Shown here in pieces: positions 1 to 7,977 of a stretch of 64,000 nucleotides of DNA. Within the stretch, counting starts at the first letter, position 1; every line of letters begins with the position of its first letter. The notes under the pieces are model-generated. The model saw nothing but the letters and a program-made list of their open reading frames with translations. It had not been told where the DNA came from and did not search any database. The translations under genes were made by a program, and so were the position numbers. The stretch comes from Roseivirga sp. UBA6052. GTDB taxonomy: Bacteria; Bacteroidota; Bacteroidia; Cytophagales; Cyclobacteriaceae. The stretch covers positions 1,331,782 to 1,395,781 of the forward strand of contig DIYO01000001.1 of the NCBI GenBank assembly GCA_002427755.1, given 5' to 3'.

Positions 1-851
1 AGCACATGGCCTTTATGATCATCAAAGTACTCTTGATCTCCTGTATAAATTGCTGTTCTACCGGTGAAAACACATGGGCCGTCTTCTGGCATTGGGTCTT
101 TTATGGCACAAACCTCTACACTTTCAATAAATATGGCTTCGTTTGTATCGTAGTTCTTGGTGTCAAGAATTCTATAAGGCCTCTTTGCCCTTATCTCGAT
201 AGTCCCAAAGCCTACATCGGTAATCATTTTTATATAGTCTTTTAATGGAATTGCCCCACTAAGACATAAGGCCCTAAGTCTTTGGTCATTCTTCAAGGTT
301 TCGGGCATGGCTTGTTCCGCTATTGGATCAGACATAACTAACCTACCTCTAGGCTTAAGCACACGATACATTTCTTGAAGTGCCTTTTTCAAATCCTCCT
401 CATGAAAAATGTTAAAGAGGCAATTCTGACCAGCAACATCAATAGATTCATCTTCAATCGGCAAATTCAAGGCATCACCCATTCTAACGTCAATAAAGGA
501 AGGGTCGAACCATTTATTGTATAGTGCAGCTTCTTGCATATTATTTTGGCAAGCCCCAATCATTTCATCCACCACATCTACACCAATTACACCTTGCTTC
601 TGTCTACTGAAATAAGAGAACTGCAATAACTCCATTCCTCCGCCAACACCCACATAAAGAATCTTAGGAGAGTTGATCAGGTCTCTTGGATGAACAGTAC
701 TTCCACAACCATAATTCATGTCCAGCATAATCTGAGGGATTTCCAATTCAGGAAATGCCCAAACAGGAGTAGTAGTGCAGCAAAGCCCCACATCGGGAGT
801 CTCGGCAGCGGCTTTATAAACGTTTTTTGTAGTCTCTAAATAAGTTTCCAT
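1..851 (-). CDS. arsM: Arsenosugar-pathway arsenite methyltransferase ArsM (3' end cut by window edge)
   Basis: SAM-dependent methyltransferase predicted to methylate arsenite in the cytoplasm, the first step of arsenosugar synthesis. The visible 283 residues begin at an ATG ending at 851. They hold a cysteine pair in GLCCTTTPVW (C24, C25), a third cysteine in NYGCGST (C49) and a SAM-binding glycine loop, ILYVGVGGG, near residue 64. Later come a DxxxxDVAGQN-type strand and an LKPRGRLVMSD post-motif. The paired N-terminal cysteines suit arsenic binding. The gene starts one base after the TGA of arsS and is the last visible gene of a three-gene operon. The C-terminus lies outside the window. 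The family call rests on motifs plus the arsS neighbour; another class I methyltransferase is possible but less likely. Confidence 0.85.
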   Translation of the reverse strand, partial: METYLETTKNVYKAAAETPDVGLCCTTTPVWAFPELEIPQIMLDMNYGCGSTVHPRDLINSPKILYVGVGGGMELLQFSYFSRQKQGVIGVDVVDEMIGACQNNMQEAALYNKWFDPSFIDVRMGDALNLPIEDESIDVAGQNCLFNIFHEEDLKKALQEMYRVLKPRGRLVMSDPIAEQAMPETLKNDQRLRALCLSGAIPLKDYIKMITDVGFGTIEIRAKRPYRILDTKNYDTNEAIFIESVEVCAIKDPMPEDGPCVFTGRTAIYTGDQEYFDDHKGHV

Positions 852-852
852 A

Positions 853-1908
853 TCAGGTAGTTGTACCGCCACAGCTCGAACCGGCTCCTGCCGTACATCC
901 AAAGCAATGCTGGTTTATGATAATATCTCTATTCTTAATTTTTTCTGAATCGAAGTCTTTAATATGGTTTGGAACCCCATTGGTAAGTTTAAGATCAAGC
1001 ATCTGATTGAAATCGCAATCATAGACATAGCCATCCCAACCAATCGATATCATGCTTCTACACATTACGCCTTCAGCAGCCATTGGATTGAAAGCGTTTA
1101 CTAGCTCATTCATGTAATCTTCATAATTATCCGTTCGAATGAGATAATCTAGAAAACGACTCACAGGAAGATTTGTAATAGCATAAAGATCATTAAAGAC
1201 CAATCCATATTCTGAGGCTAGTTTAGACTTAAATTCCTGTTGGAGCACCTCTTGGTCATCTGGTAAATAAGCTCCGGCCGGATTATAAACCAAGTCCAGC
1301 TTTAACCCTGTCCCTTCTTTGCCATACCCTACAGCATTAAGCATTTCTAAAGCCTCAATTGACTTTCCAAAAACGCCCTGCCCTCTCTGCGCATCCGTTC
1401 TCTTGGCTGTAAATGAAGGTAAAGAAGAAACTACATTGATTTTGTGTTTCTTATAGAACTCAGGCAAATCATGATACTTAGGGTTGGCTAGTATAATGGT
1501 CAGATTACATCTGACGATTATCTGTTTACCAAGAGCTGAAAGTTGTTCTACAAACCACCTAAATTCAGGATTCATCTCAGGGGCACCACCGGTCAAGTCT
1601 ACCGTAGTAACGTCACTCAGTTTAATTGCATCCAATATTTGAAGCATGGTTTCTTTTGTCATGATCTCTTTGCGATCAGGACCTGCGTCTACATGACAAT
1701 GCTTACAAACTTGATTACACATCTTACCTACATTGACTTGAAAAACATCAATCCCCGTAGGCTTAAGTGTAGGCATTCCAGCTTTTGCTATCTCTTGCTG
1801 AAATGAAGGAATACCAATTTCCTGATGATCGCTTAAAACTTTAATCTGTTCTTCAGTAGAAGACAGCCAGTGATTAGCTCTTTTAAGGCTCTTTAATGAT
1901 TCTGCCAT
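853..1908 (-). CDS. arsS: Arsenosugar biosynthesis radical SAM protein ArsS
   Basis: Radical SAM enzyme of 351 residues thought to transfer the 5'-deoxyadenosyl group to methylated arsenic on the way to arsenosugars. The [4Fe-4S] ligands are in CNQVCKHCH (C64, C68, C71). The GGAPEMNP segment is the usual SAM-binding GGE-like motif. The C-terminal half matches the DUF3641-type domain and ends in a cysteine-rich tail, HCFGCTAGAGSSCGG. Some family members are selenoproteins; here the tail uses ordinary Cys codons and the TGA at 853-855 is the stop. The ATG (1908-1906) overlaps the TAA of the upstream AhpD-like gene as TAATG, which suggests translational coupling. Confidence 0.9.
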   Translation of the reverse strand: MAESLKSLKRANHWLSSTEEQIKVLSDHQEIGIPSFQQEIAKAGMPTLKPTGIDVFQVNVGKMCNQVCKHCHVDAGPDRKEIMTKETMLQILDAIKLSDVTTVDLTGGAPEMNPEFRWFVEQLSALGKQIIVRCNLTIILANPKYHDLPEFYKKHKINVVSSLPSFTAKRTDAQRGQGVFGKSIEALEMLNAVGYGKEGTGLKLDLVYNPAGAYLPDDQEVLQQEFKSKLASEYGLVFNDLYAITNLPVSRFLDYLIRTDNYEDYMNELVNAFNPMAAEGVMCRSMISIGWDGYVYDCDFNQMLDLKLTNGVPNHIKDFDSEKIKNRDIIINQHCFGCTAGAGSSCGGTTT

Positions 1909-2243
1909 TACATCAATTTGTCCTCAAGCTGATTTTTCATTTGAACACTATTCACTAAAGTAGCTCCACTTTTGATAGCGGCCGCTACATGAACTGCCTC
2001 CATCATCTGCTCTTCATCAGCTCCTTTTTTCATACAAGCATCTGTATATGCATCAATGCAATACGGACATGATTCAGAATGGGCAACTGCCAAAGCAATT
2101 AGTGCCTTCTCTCTTGCTGTTAATGCTCCGGGTTTAAAAACTTCTCCGTACCAATCGAAGAATTTCTCACCCATAACTTTTTGTAATTCGGTTATTGATC
2201 CAAACTTCTTGAGATCTGCCGGATCGTAATATGTTTTAGCCAT
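1908..2243 (-). CDS. Arsenosugar-associated AhpD-like peroxidase-family protein
   Basis: Small protein (111 residues) of the carboxymuconolactone decarboxylase/AhpD fold. The redox CxxC is in SESCPYCIDAY (C59, C62), followed by the helix TDACMKKGA and the EAVHVAAAIKSG segment typical of the fold. A peroxidase-like AhpD homologue of this kind regularly accompanies arsS and arsM, and it may keep thiols or the arsenic intermediate reduced; its exact role is not known. It is the first gene of the operon. No convincing promoter box was found upstream, so the start of the transcript is open. Confidence 0.85.
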   Translation of the reverse strand: MAKTYYDPADLKKFGSITELQKVMGEKFFDWYGEVFKPGALTAREKALIALAVAHSESCPYCIDAYTDACMKKGADEEQMMEAVHVAAAIKSGATLVNSVQMKNQLEDKLM

Positions 2244-2437
2244 GTTTAGCTGTTTCTTATACTATTTGAGAAATCTTTAAAAATAGAACCCATAATCGGG
2301 CTCCTAGTTTTCACTTAAAGGTAAACTTCAATCTAGTTTAGAATTCTATTGCAACAAAACCCTAAAGCCAACAGAAAATTCCAAAGATTCGAGAATTAGT
2401 TATTTGGATGTCAGTCAGAATACAAACTCTTAAACCC
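2244..2437. other. Intergenic stretch without a recognisable gene
   Basis: Between the arsenosugar operon and the tRNA terminator I see no reading frame with gene-like features and no clear hairpin. It presumably carries the promoter of the arsenosugar operon. One weak match to the -7 box (TACCTTTA on the minus strand, about 2316-2323) lacks a well-spaced -33 partner. Confidence 0.4.
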
Positions 2438-2473
2438 AAAAAGGTCACCCAGTGGGTGACCTTTTTCTTTTTT
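2438..2473 (-). terminator. Rho-independent terminator after tRNA-Arg
   Basis: A perfect 13-bp inverted repeat (2438-2450 with 2454-2466, loop AGT) with a GGTCACCC core, followed on the minus strand by TTTTT. It begins just after the 3' end of the minus-strand tRNA, so it most likely ends that transcript. It also has a T-run on the plus strand but no plus-strand gene feeds it. Confidence 0.85.
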
Positions 2474-2474
2474 G

Positions 2475-2548
2475 TGACCTCGGCAGGATTCAAACCTGCA
2501 ACCTCCTGAGCCGTAATCAGGTGCACTATTCAGTTATGCTACGAGGCC
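2475..2548 (-). tRNA. tRNA-Arg (anticodon ACG)
   Basis: A 74-base cloverleaf on the minus strand. The 7-bp acceptor stem (GGCCTCG with CGAGGTC) has one G-U pair. There is a D-stem GCAT/GTGC, an anticodon stem CCTGA/TCAGG closing the loop TTACGGC (anticodon ACG, reading CGU-type Arg codons after A-to-I editing), and a T-stem GCAGG/CCTGC with loop TTTGAAT. The discriminator base is A. The 3' CCA is not encoded and must be added after transcription. Confidence 0.95.
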
Positions 2549-2642
2549 ATACCAAACGGAGGTTAAAGTCCGTTAAATGGGCTGCAAAGGTAATTAATTC
2601 TATTACTTTGCAAAAGACGGATTTATAACTTTCAAAAAATAC

Positions 2643-2650
2643 TATCTTTG
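2643..2650 (+). promoter_or_regulatory. Bacteroidota -7 box (TATCTTTG) for the barrel gene
   Basis: Exact match to the TAnnTTTG consensus, 24 bases before the ATG at 2675. No clean TTTG -33 element lies at the usual spacing, so this is a one-box prediction. Confidence 0.45.
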
Positions 2651-2674
2651 CCACCGCTCAAATTCAGCACATTC

Positions 2675-3382
2675 ATGAAGAAGATTTTATTCGCAGTAGT
2701 AGGCTCAATTATTTTTAGTGCTTCGGCTTTAGCACAAAGACCTGATTTACCTGGTGCTTTAATAGTAGATATTGGGGTAAACACATGGTCTGAAACGCCT
2801 ACCAATCTTCAATTGAACACTTTCCAATCTAAGACTTTCAGCTTTACTTATTACTGGGATCTTCCGATTGGGCAAAAAGGATTGACATTCACTCCTGGTG
2901 TAGGTTTAGGAACAGAGAGATATTCGTTTGATCAAGCATTTACTATTGGTTCTATTGCCGATGGTGATGGCGTAAGAACCATAACTGCAGATGATTTAAG
3001 AGATGTAATTCAAGATGGCTCCACATTGGGTAAAACCAAGGCAGGAATGAATTACTTAGATATTCCTTTAGAGTTTAGATACTATGCCAGAGGAAACGAC
3101 TACAGTAGAGGCTTTAGAGTTGCTTTAGGAGCAAAGGTGGGTGTACTCTATTCATCTTTTACAAAGTATAAGTATGAAGACCTAGCTGGTAGAAACCGAA
3201 TGGTGAAAGACCGCAAAGACATGGGACTTAACAGGTTCCGTTATGGAGTGCAAGGAAGAGTTGGCTGGGGAGGCTTTAGTCTATTTGGCTTCTACGAATT
3301 ATCCGAAAAATGGGATGTGGCACCAGAGGGTGGAGCCGAAACTAATACCTTTACCTTTGGTATCTCTTTAACGGGCTTTTAA
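2675..3382 (+). CDS. Secreted outer-membrane beta-barrel protein (PorT-like barrel family)
   Basis: A 235-residue protein with a signal peptide (MKKILFAVVGSIIF, cleavage near ALAQ-RP). The rest is predicted as alternating beta strands with aromatic ends, for example SKTFSFTYYWDLP and LDIPLEFRYYARG, and it ends in a strand finishing GISLTGF, as outer-membrane barrels do. The family is widespread in Bacteroidota and mostly uncharacterised; a specific T9SS role as PorT is not supported. A TTG further upstream (2648) is in frame, but it lies in the promoter box and would spoil the signal peptide, so the ATG at 2675 is used. The stop abuts the stop of the convergent gene. Confidence 0.8.
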   Translation: MKKILFAVVGSIIFSASALAQRPDLPGALIVDIGVNTWSETPTNLQLNTFQSKTFSFTYYWDLPIGQKGLTFTPGVGLGTERYSFDQAFTIGSIADGDGVRTITADDLRDVIQDGSTLGKTKAGMNYLDIPLEFRYYARGNDYSRGFRVALGAKVGVLYSSFTKYKYEDLAGRNRMVKDRKDMGLNRFRYGVQGRVGWGGFSLFGFYELSEKWDVAPEGGAETNTFTFGISLTGF

Positions 3383-4162
3383 TTATTCCCCTTTAAATTC
3401 TGCCTTTCTCTTTTCTAAGAACGCAGTAACACCTTCTTTATGATCGTGACTAGCACCGGCTATGTCTTGATTATATGCTTCATAATCCAGCATTTCTGAA
3501 AGTGTCGCATGCTGAGATTTATTAAGCATTTTCTTCATTAGGCCAATTGCTTTAGTAGGTGCTTTGGCATAAAAATCGGTATACGCTTTCACTGCATTAT
3601 CTAATTCAACATCAGCCACAGTTTTATTAATCAAACCAATAGTTTCGGCTTCCTTAGCAGATACTCTAGTTCCCATTGTTGCGAGTTCAAAAGCCTTAGC
3701 AGAACCCACTAATCGTGGTAAGAAATAAGAAGATCCAGAATCTAGAACTAAACCGATATTCACGAATACTTCAATAAGCTTTGCGCTTTCTCCTGCTACT
3801 ACCAAATCACAAGCCAAAGCGAAAGAACAACCAGCACCAGCAGCCACACCATTTAATCTACAAATCACAGGCTTAGGTAAATTCCTTATTGCTTTAATGA
3901 TAGGATTGTATCGCTTATGAATCGAATCTGAAAATGAACGGTTAGGCTCAGCAGATGAAGCCTTTAAATCTTGACCTGAACAAAAAGCTTTACCCTCACC
4001 GGTCAACACCACAACTCTAACTTCTGAATCTTTCTTAACTGCTTTAAAAGCGGCCTGAAGTTCATATGTTATTTCATTATTGAGTGCATTATAAACCTCT
4101 GGTCTATTTAAAGTGATGGTAGCAACGCCTTCTGCCACCTCATATTTTAGAAACTCGTACAT
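3383..4162 (-). CDS. Enoyl-CoA hydratase/isomerase, PaaG-like
   Basis: Crotonase-fold protein of 259 residues that starts at MYEFLKYEV. The oxyanion-hole segments are FCSGQDLKA and NGVAAGAGCSFALACDL. In place of the second glutamate found in hydratases there is GLVLDSGSSYFLPRLVG, which matches the DSG motif of PaaG, the ring-epoxide/oxepin-CoA and double-bond isomerase. The C-terminus GVTAFLEKRKAEFKG is typical of the family. No other phenylacetate genes are nearby, so the in vivo substrate is uncertain; general fatty acyl isomerisation is an alternative. An upstream in-frame start at 4189 would overlap the PAP2-like gene by 26 bases; the ATG at 4162 leaves one base between them. Confidence 0.85.
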   Translation of the reverse strand: MYEFLKYEVAEGVATITLNRPEVYNALNNEITYELQAAFKAVKKDSEVRVVVLTGEGKAFCSGQDLKASSAEPNRSFSDSIHKRYNPIIKAIRNLPKPVICRLNGVAAGAGCSFALACDLVVAGESAKLIEVFVNIGLVLDSGSSYFLPRLVGSAKAFELATMGTRVSAKEAETIGLINKTVADVELDNAVKAYTDFYAKAPTKAIGLMKKMLNKSQHATLSEMLDYEAYNQDIAGASHDHKEGVTAFLEKRKAEFKGE

Positions 4163-4163
4163 A

Positions 4164-4781
4164 TCAGATAAACATGGTAATGGCAGCAAAACTAATGATA
4201 AAGCCTAAAGCCGCACCTGCAAATATTTCTTTCGGTTTATGAGCGTTAAGATATAAACGCGACCAACTGACTAATCCACTTAACAAAATCGCCAGTATAA
4301 GAGGCCAGAACAATGTATTGGTTGTTGGATAAGTCTGTTGAAGTGCCAGTACAAACCCTAACCATCCTACTACACCAGCGGCATGCGCACTAATCTTCCA
4401 AAAAAAGGTAATCGCATTGGTAAGAATAACTACTGTGGTAATTGCGAAGAACGCGATTAACATATCTGGTGTCATCCATTCTTGAGTTCTGATCATGTAA
4501 GACACAATCAGGTAAAACAAGGATATGAAAATGAACGGCAAATAGCGATCTCTTCTATCGTTCATATGCAAATCCTTAATCACCTTGGTAGCCTTGAACA
4601 TAAAAACGGTAAGCATTGGTACAAGGCACGTTGTTATGAATATCAGACTAATAATTGTCCAACGGCCCCGCTCATTAAGATTCGAACTATTATTTACATG
4701 AAAAAGAATGGTGTAAAACACCAATGTGGGCATCAATAATGGCTGAAAAATATAAGTGATTAGCTTAGCTAGAAGATTCAA
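4164..4781 (-). CDS. PAP2-like integral membrane protein
   Basis: A 205-residue membrane protein with about six hydrophobic segments. The C-terminal half resembles the PAP2 lipid phosphatase superfamily: KISAHAAG stands at motif 2 and SRLYLNAHKPKEIFAG at motif 3 (SR-x5-H-x3-D). The last acidic residue is E rather than D, and motif 1 is poor. It may act on undecaprenyl or phosphatidyl phosphates, or be a non-catalytic relative. The start is TTG, preceded by AAAGGAG about nine bases upstream inside the end of rpoN. It sits between rpoN and the crotonase gene, both with one- to two-base gaps, so the three form an operon. Confidence 0.7.
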   Translation of the reverse strand: MNLLAKLITYIFQPLLMPTLVFYTILFHVNNSSNLNERGRWTIISLIFITTCLVPMLTVFMFKATKVIKDLHMNDRRDRYLPFIFISLFYLIVSYMIRTQEWMTPDMLIAFFAITTVVILTNAITFFWKISAHAAGVVGWLGFVLALQQTYPTTNTLFWPLILAILLSGLVSWSRLYLNAHKPKEIFAGAALGFIISFAAITMFI

Positions 4782-4782
4782 C

Positions 4783-6240
4783 TTAGAGCTCCTTTCTTAG
4801 TCTGGCAACCGGAATATTCAATTGCTCTCTGTATTTCGCTACAGTTCTTCTCGCAATATTATAACCTCTGGCCTTCAATGATTTCTCCAATTTATCATCA
4901 GACAATGGTTTCTTCTTGTCTTCAGCAACTATTAGTTGAGAAAGAACATTCTTCACTTCTCTGCTAGATACATCTTCACCACTTGCGGTTGAGATACCTT
5001 CACTGAAGAAATATTTCAAAGGATAGATACCAAAATCTGTTTGTACCGATTTGGAATTAGCAACACGAGAGACAGTAGAAATATCCATATTAATTTCATT
5101 AGCTATATCCTTTAAAATCATTGGTCTTAGCTTTGTCTCATCACCCTCTTGAAAGAAATCAAACTGGTATTTTATAATTGACTCCATGGTACGGAGCAGT
5201 GTATTTTGTCTTTGCTTGATGGCATCGATAAACCATTTGGCAGCATCTAATTTTTGCTTTACAAAAGACACCGTCTCCTTTAGTTTCTTATCCTTTTTAT
5301 CACTCTTATCGTAGGCAGAAAACATATCAGAGTAAGATTGACTCACCCGAAGTTCAGGTGCATTTCGGCTATTGAGCGTTAGATCTAGCTTGCCGTTATT
5401 GTTTACTAGAATAAAGTCAGGGATAAGGTATTGAGTCTTCACCAGCCCACCAGAAACCCCTCCCGGTTTTGGATTAAGTTTGGTTATGGCGGTTACTGCC
5501 TCTTTCAGCAACTCCTCATCTTCTTCAATGCCAAGTTTCTTGGTGATCTTATCGTAATGCTTTTTAGTAAACTCATCAAAACATGAGTCTATAATTCTTA
5601 TAGCAGTCTCAATTACTATATCTGATTCTAGATCTGACAGCTTTCTCTCCAATTGAATAAGCAAACACTCTTTCAAGTTTCGAGCAGCAATACCAGGAGG
5701 GTCAAATTGCTGAATAAGTGACAGCATATCCTCCAACTCGTCTAGATCGGTTTCTATGTTTTGTGAAAATGCCAAATCGTTAACGATAGCATCTAACTCG
5801 CGCCTGATGTAACCATCCGTTTCGATACTTCCGATAAGCTGAAGGGCTATGGTTTCTTGTCTTTCATCAAGACCTAGAAACCCAAGTTGAGCCTCCAACT
5901 GGTCATTAAGGCTAGATTGCATAGCGATGGGCATCTCTTTATCATCCTCATCTCCATAATTGCCATCACCTTGCATTTTGTATCCGGAGTATTCATCATC
6001 CCCCAAATAGTCTTCAACATTTAGATCTTCTGTTGCGCTAGGCTCCAAGTCGTCAAAGTCGTCTGACTCCTGACTTACTTCTGGCTCCTCTCTTCCCTCT
6101 TCTAATGCTGGATTAATTTCAAGCTCTTCCTCTATACGAGTATCTAACTCTGCAGTGGGCACCTGCAGGAGTTTTATAAACTGAATCTGTTGCGGAGACA
6201 GTTTTTGACTTAGAGTTTGGCTGAGACTGAGTTTTTGCAT
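4783..6240 (-). CDS. rpoN: RNA polymerase sigma-54 factor RpoN
   Basis: Sigma factor of 485 residues that directs RNA polymerase to -24/-12 promoters and depends on AAA+ activators. The N-terminal activator-interacting region I is glutamine- and leucine-rich (LSQTLSQKLSPQQIQFIKLL). An acidic region II follows (about 47-110), then the core-binding domain, a helix-turn-helix near residues 375-400 (DIANEINMDISTVSRVANSK) and the signature RpoN box ARRTVAKYRE at about 463-472. The length is normal. It is transcribed away from asnS across a 257-base region and followed by the PAP2-like gene. No activator gene is in the window. Confidence 0.97.
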   Translation of the reverse strand: MQKLSLSQTLSQKLSPQQIQFIKLLQVPTAELDTRIEEELEINPALEEGREEPEVSQESDDFDDLEPSATEDLNVEDYLGDDEYSGYKMQGDGNYGDEDDKEMPIAMQSSLNDQLEAQLGFLGLDERQETIALQLIGSIETDGYIRRELDAIVNDLAFSQNIETDLDELEDMLSLIQQFDPPGIAARNLKECLLIQLERKLSDLESDIVIETAIRIIDSCFDEFTKKHYDKITKKLGIEEDEELLKEAVTAITKLNPKPGGVSGGLVKTQYLIPDFILVNNNGKLDLTLNSRNAPELRVSQSYSDMFSAYDKSDKKDKKLKETVSFVKQKLDAAKWFIDAIKQRQNTLLRTMESIIKYQFDFFQEGDETKLRPMILKDIANEINMDISTVSRVANSKSVQTDFGIYPLKYFFSEGISTASGEDVSSREVKNVLSQLIVAEDKKKPLSDDKLEKSLKARGYNIARRTVAKYREQLNIPVARLRKEL

Positions 6241-6296
6241 CTATTAAGTTGACCTTAACCTTTAATCAAATTTAATTGAAAGTCGGTGACAATCGA

Positions 6297-6422
6297 CCTA
6301 TTGATCACACTTTTTAACAAAAACCGTGCAAATTTTTAAAAAAGTCTAATTGCTCGTGTTATTACACGAAAATCAAAACGAATTAATTGAACAAAAACAA
6401 ACTAATGTTCTTGATCAATAGG
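6297..6422. repeat. 11-bp inverted repeat in the rpoN-asnS divergent region
   Basis: CCTATTGATCA (6297-6307) recurs as its exact inverse TGATCAATAGG (6412-6422), one copy near each divergent gene. Between them is a small hairpin, CGTGT-TATT-ACACG (6355-6368). The pair could bind one dimeric regulator at two sites. This is inference; no known operator matches. Confidence 0.5.
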
Positions 6423-6497
6423 CTACTAATAAGTTGTTATTAAAGTCAAAAAATGATTGTTTTGCGTTCCATTTACAACGAGTAAAATCCGGATATA

Positions 6498-7940
6498 ATG
6501 CGCAGAACAAAAATTAAATCTCTGTTAGATTCAGGAGAATTAAACAGTGAAGTTTTAGTAAAAGGATGGGTTCGAACCAAAAGAGGCAATAAGCAAGTTA
6601 ATTTTATTGCTTTAAATGATGGTTCTACTATTAATAGCATCCAAGTTGTTGCCAATCCGGAAGAATTAGGCGAAGACTTACTTAAGCTAGTGACCACTGG
6701 TTCATGCTTGTCTGTTACTGGTAAGCTTGTAGAATCACAGGGATCTGGTCAATCGAAAGAAATCATCGCAGAGAAAGTAGAAGTATTAGGTACCGCTGAC
6801 GCTGAAAAATACCCACTTCAACCTAAAAAGCATTCATTTGAATTCTTAAGAGATATTGCCCATTTAAGGCCGAGAACCAATACGTTCGGAGCGATATTTA
6901 GAATTAGGCACGCCATGTCTTTTGCCGTGCATCAGTTCTTTAATGAAAAAGGATTCTATTATTGGCATACTCCATTTATCACCGGTTCAGATGCAGAAGG
7001 TGCTGGTGAAATGTTCAGGGTGAGCACGCTAGACCCGAAGAACCCTCCTTTAAATGAAGATGGTTCAATAGATTACAAGCAAGACTTCTTTGGTAGAGAA
7101 ACTAACCTAACAGTATCTGGACAACTAGAAGGCGAATTAGGAGCTCTAGCATTAGGTGATATCTATACATTTGGACCAACATTTAGAGCAGAAAACTCCA
7201 ATACCACAAGGCACTTGTCTGAGTTCTGGATGATTGAACCAGAAATGGCATTTTATGATCTAACTGACAACATGGATCTTGCTGAAGAATTCTTGCAATA
7301 TCTGGTTCAATATGCGCTAGACAATTGTGCAGACGACTTAGTATTCTTAGAAAAGCGTCTATTAGACGAAGAAAAAAACAAGCCTGCTGCAGAAAGAAGT
7401 GAAATGAGCCTTACGGATAAGCTTCGATTTGTTGTGGAGAACAAATTCGAACGATTGACCTATGAAGAGGCGATCAATATTCTAAGAAACTCCAAGCCTA
7501 ACAAAAAGAAGAAGTTTCAATTTCCGATAGAAGGTTGGGGAACCGACTTGCAGTCTGAGCATGAGCGATATCTAGTTGAGAAGCATTTCAAAAAGCCGGT
7601 TATCCTTACCGATTATCCAAAAGACATCAAAGCGTTCTACATGCGTATGAATGATGATGATCGTACTGTAGCTGCTATGGACATTCTATTCCCTGGAATT
7701 GGTGAGATAGTAGGTGGTTCTCAAAGAGAAGAGAGACTAGAAGTACTGACCGCCAGAATGGACGAGATGGACGTACCACAAGAAGAAATGGACTGGTATT
7801 TAGATACTAGAAGATATGGTACAGCTCCTCATAGTGGTTTTGGACTCGGCTTTGAAAGACTTATGATATTTATAACTGGAATGGGGAATATACGGGATGT
7901 AATACCTTTCCCGAGAACTCCCGGTAATGCAGCATATTAA
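6498..7940 (+). CDS. asnS: Asparagine--tRNA ligase
   Basis: Class IIb aminoacyl-tRNA synthetase of 480 residues that charges tRNA-Asn in the cytoplasm. An N-terminal OB-fold anticodon-binding domain (VLVKGWVRTKRGNKQVNFI, about 20-110) is followed by the catalytic domain. Motif 2 is in FRAENSNTTRHLSEFWM and motif 3 in GFGLGFERLMIF near the C-terminus. The NTTRHL and IVGGSQRE segments are typical of AsnRS rather than AspRS. The ATG lies opposite the start of rpoN. A strong terminator follows. Confidence 0.97.
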   Translation: MRRTKIKSLLDSGELNSEVLVKGWVRTKRGNKQVNFIALNDGSTINSIQVVANPEELGEDLLKLVTTGSCLSVTGKLVESQGSGQSKEIIAEKVEVLGTADAEKYPLQPKKHSFEFLRDIAHLRPRTNTFGAIFRIRHAMSFAVHQFFNEKGFYYWHTPFITGSDAEGAGEMFRVSTLDPKNPPLNEDGSIDYKQDFFGRETNLTVSGQLEGELGALALGDIYTFGPTFRAENSNTTRHLSEFWMIEPEMAFYDLTDNMDLAEEFLQYLVQYALDNCADDLVFLEKRLLDEEKNKPAAERSEMSLTDKLRFVVENKFERLTYEEAINILRNSKPNKKKKFQFPIEGWGTDLQSEHERYLVEKHFKKPVILTDYPKDIKAFYMRMNDDDRTVAAMDILFPGIGEIVGGSQREERLEVLTARMDEMDVPQEEMDWYLDTRRYGTAPHSGFGLGFERLMIFITGMGNIRDVIPFPRTPGNAAY

Positions 7941-7944
7941 CAAG

Positions 7945-7977
7945 AAAGCCTCTTTATTAAGAGGCTTTTATTTTTTA
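7945..7977 (+). terminator. Rho-independent terminator after asnS
   Basis: A perfect 10-bp stem AAAGCCTCTT/AAGAGGCTTT (7945-7954, 7959-7968) with a TATT loop is followed by TTATTTTTT. It begins five bases after the asnS stop and overlaps the stop of the convergent small secreted protein gene. Confidence 0.9.

Noticed and set aside
6..245. 79-codon plus-strand frame at the left edge
   Set aside because: Antisense to arsM, whose motifs are clear on the minus strand.
841..870. TGA at the end of arsS as a selenocysteine codon
   Set aside because: The arsM ATG follows after one base, and readthrough ends after about 12 codons without family sequence.
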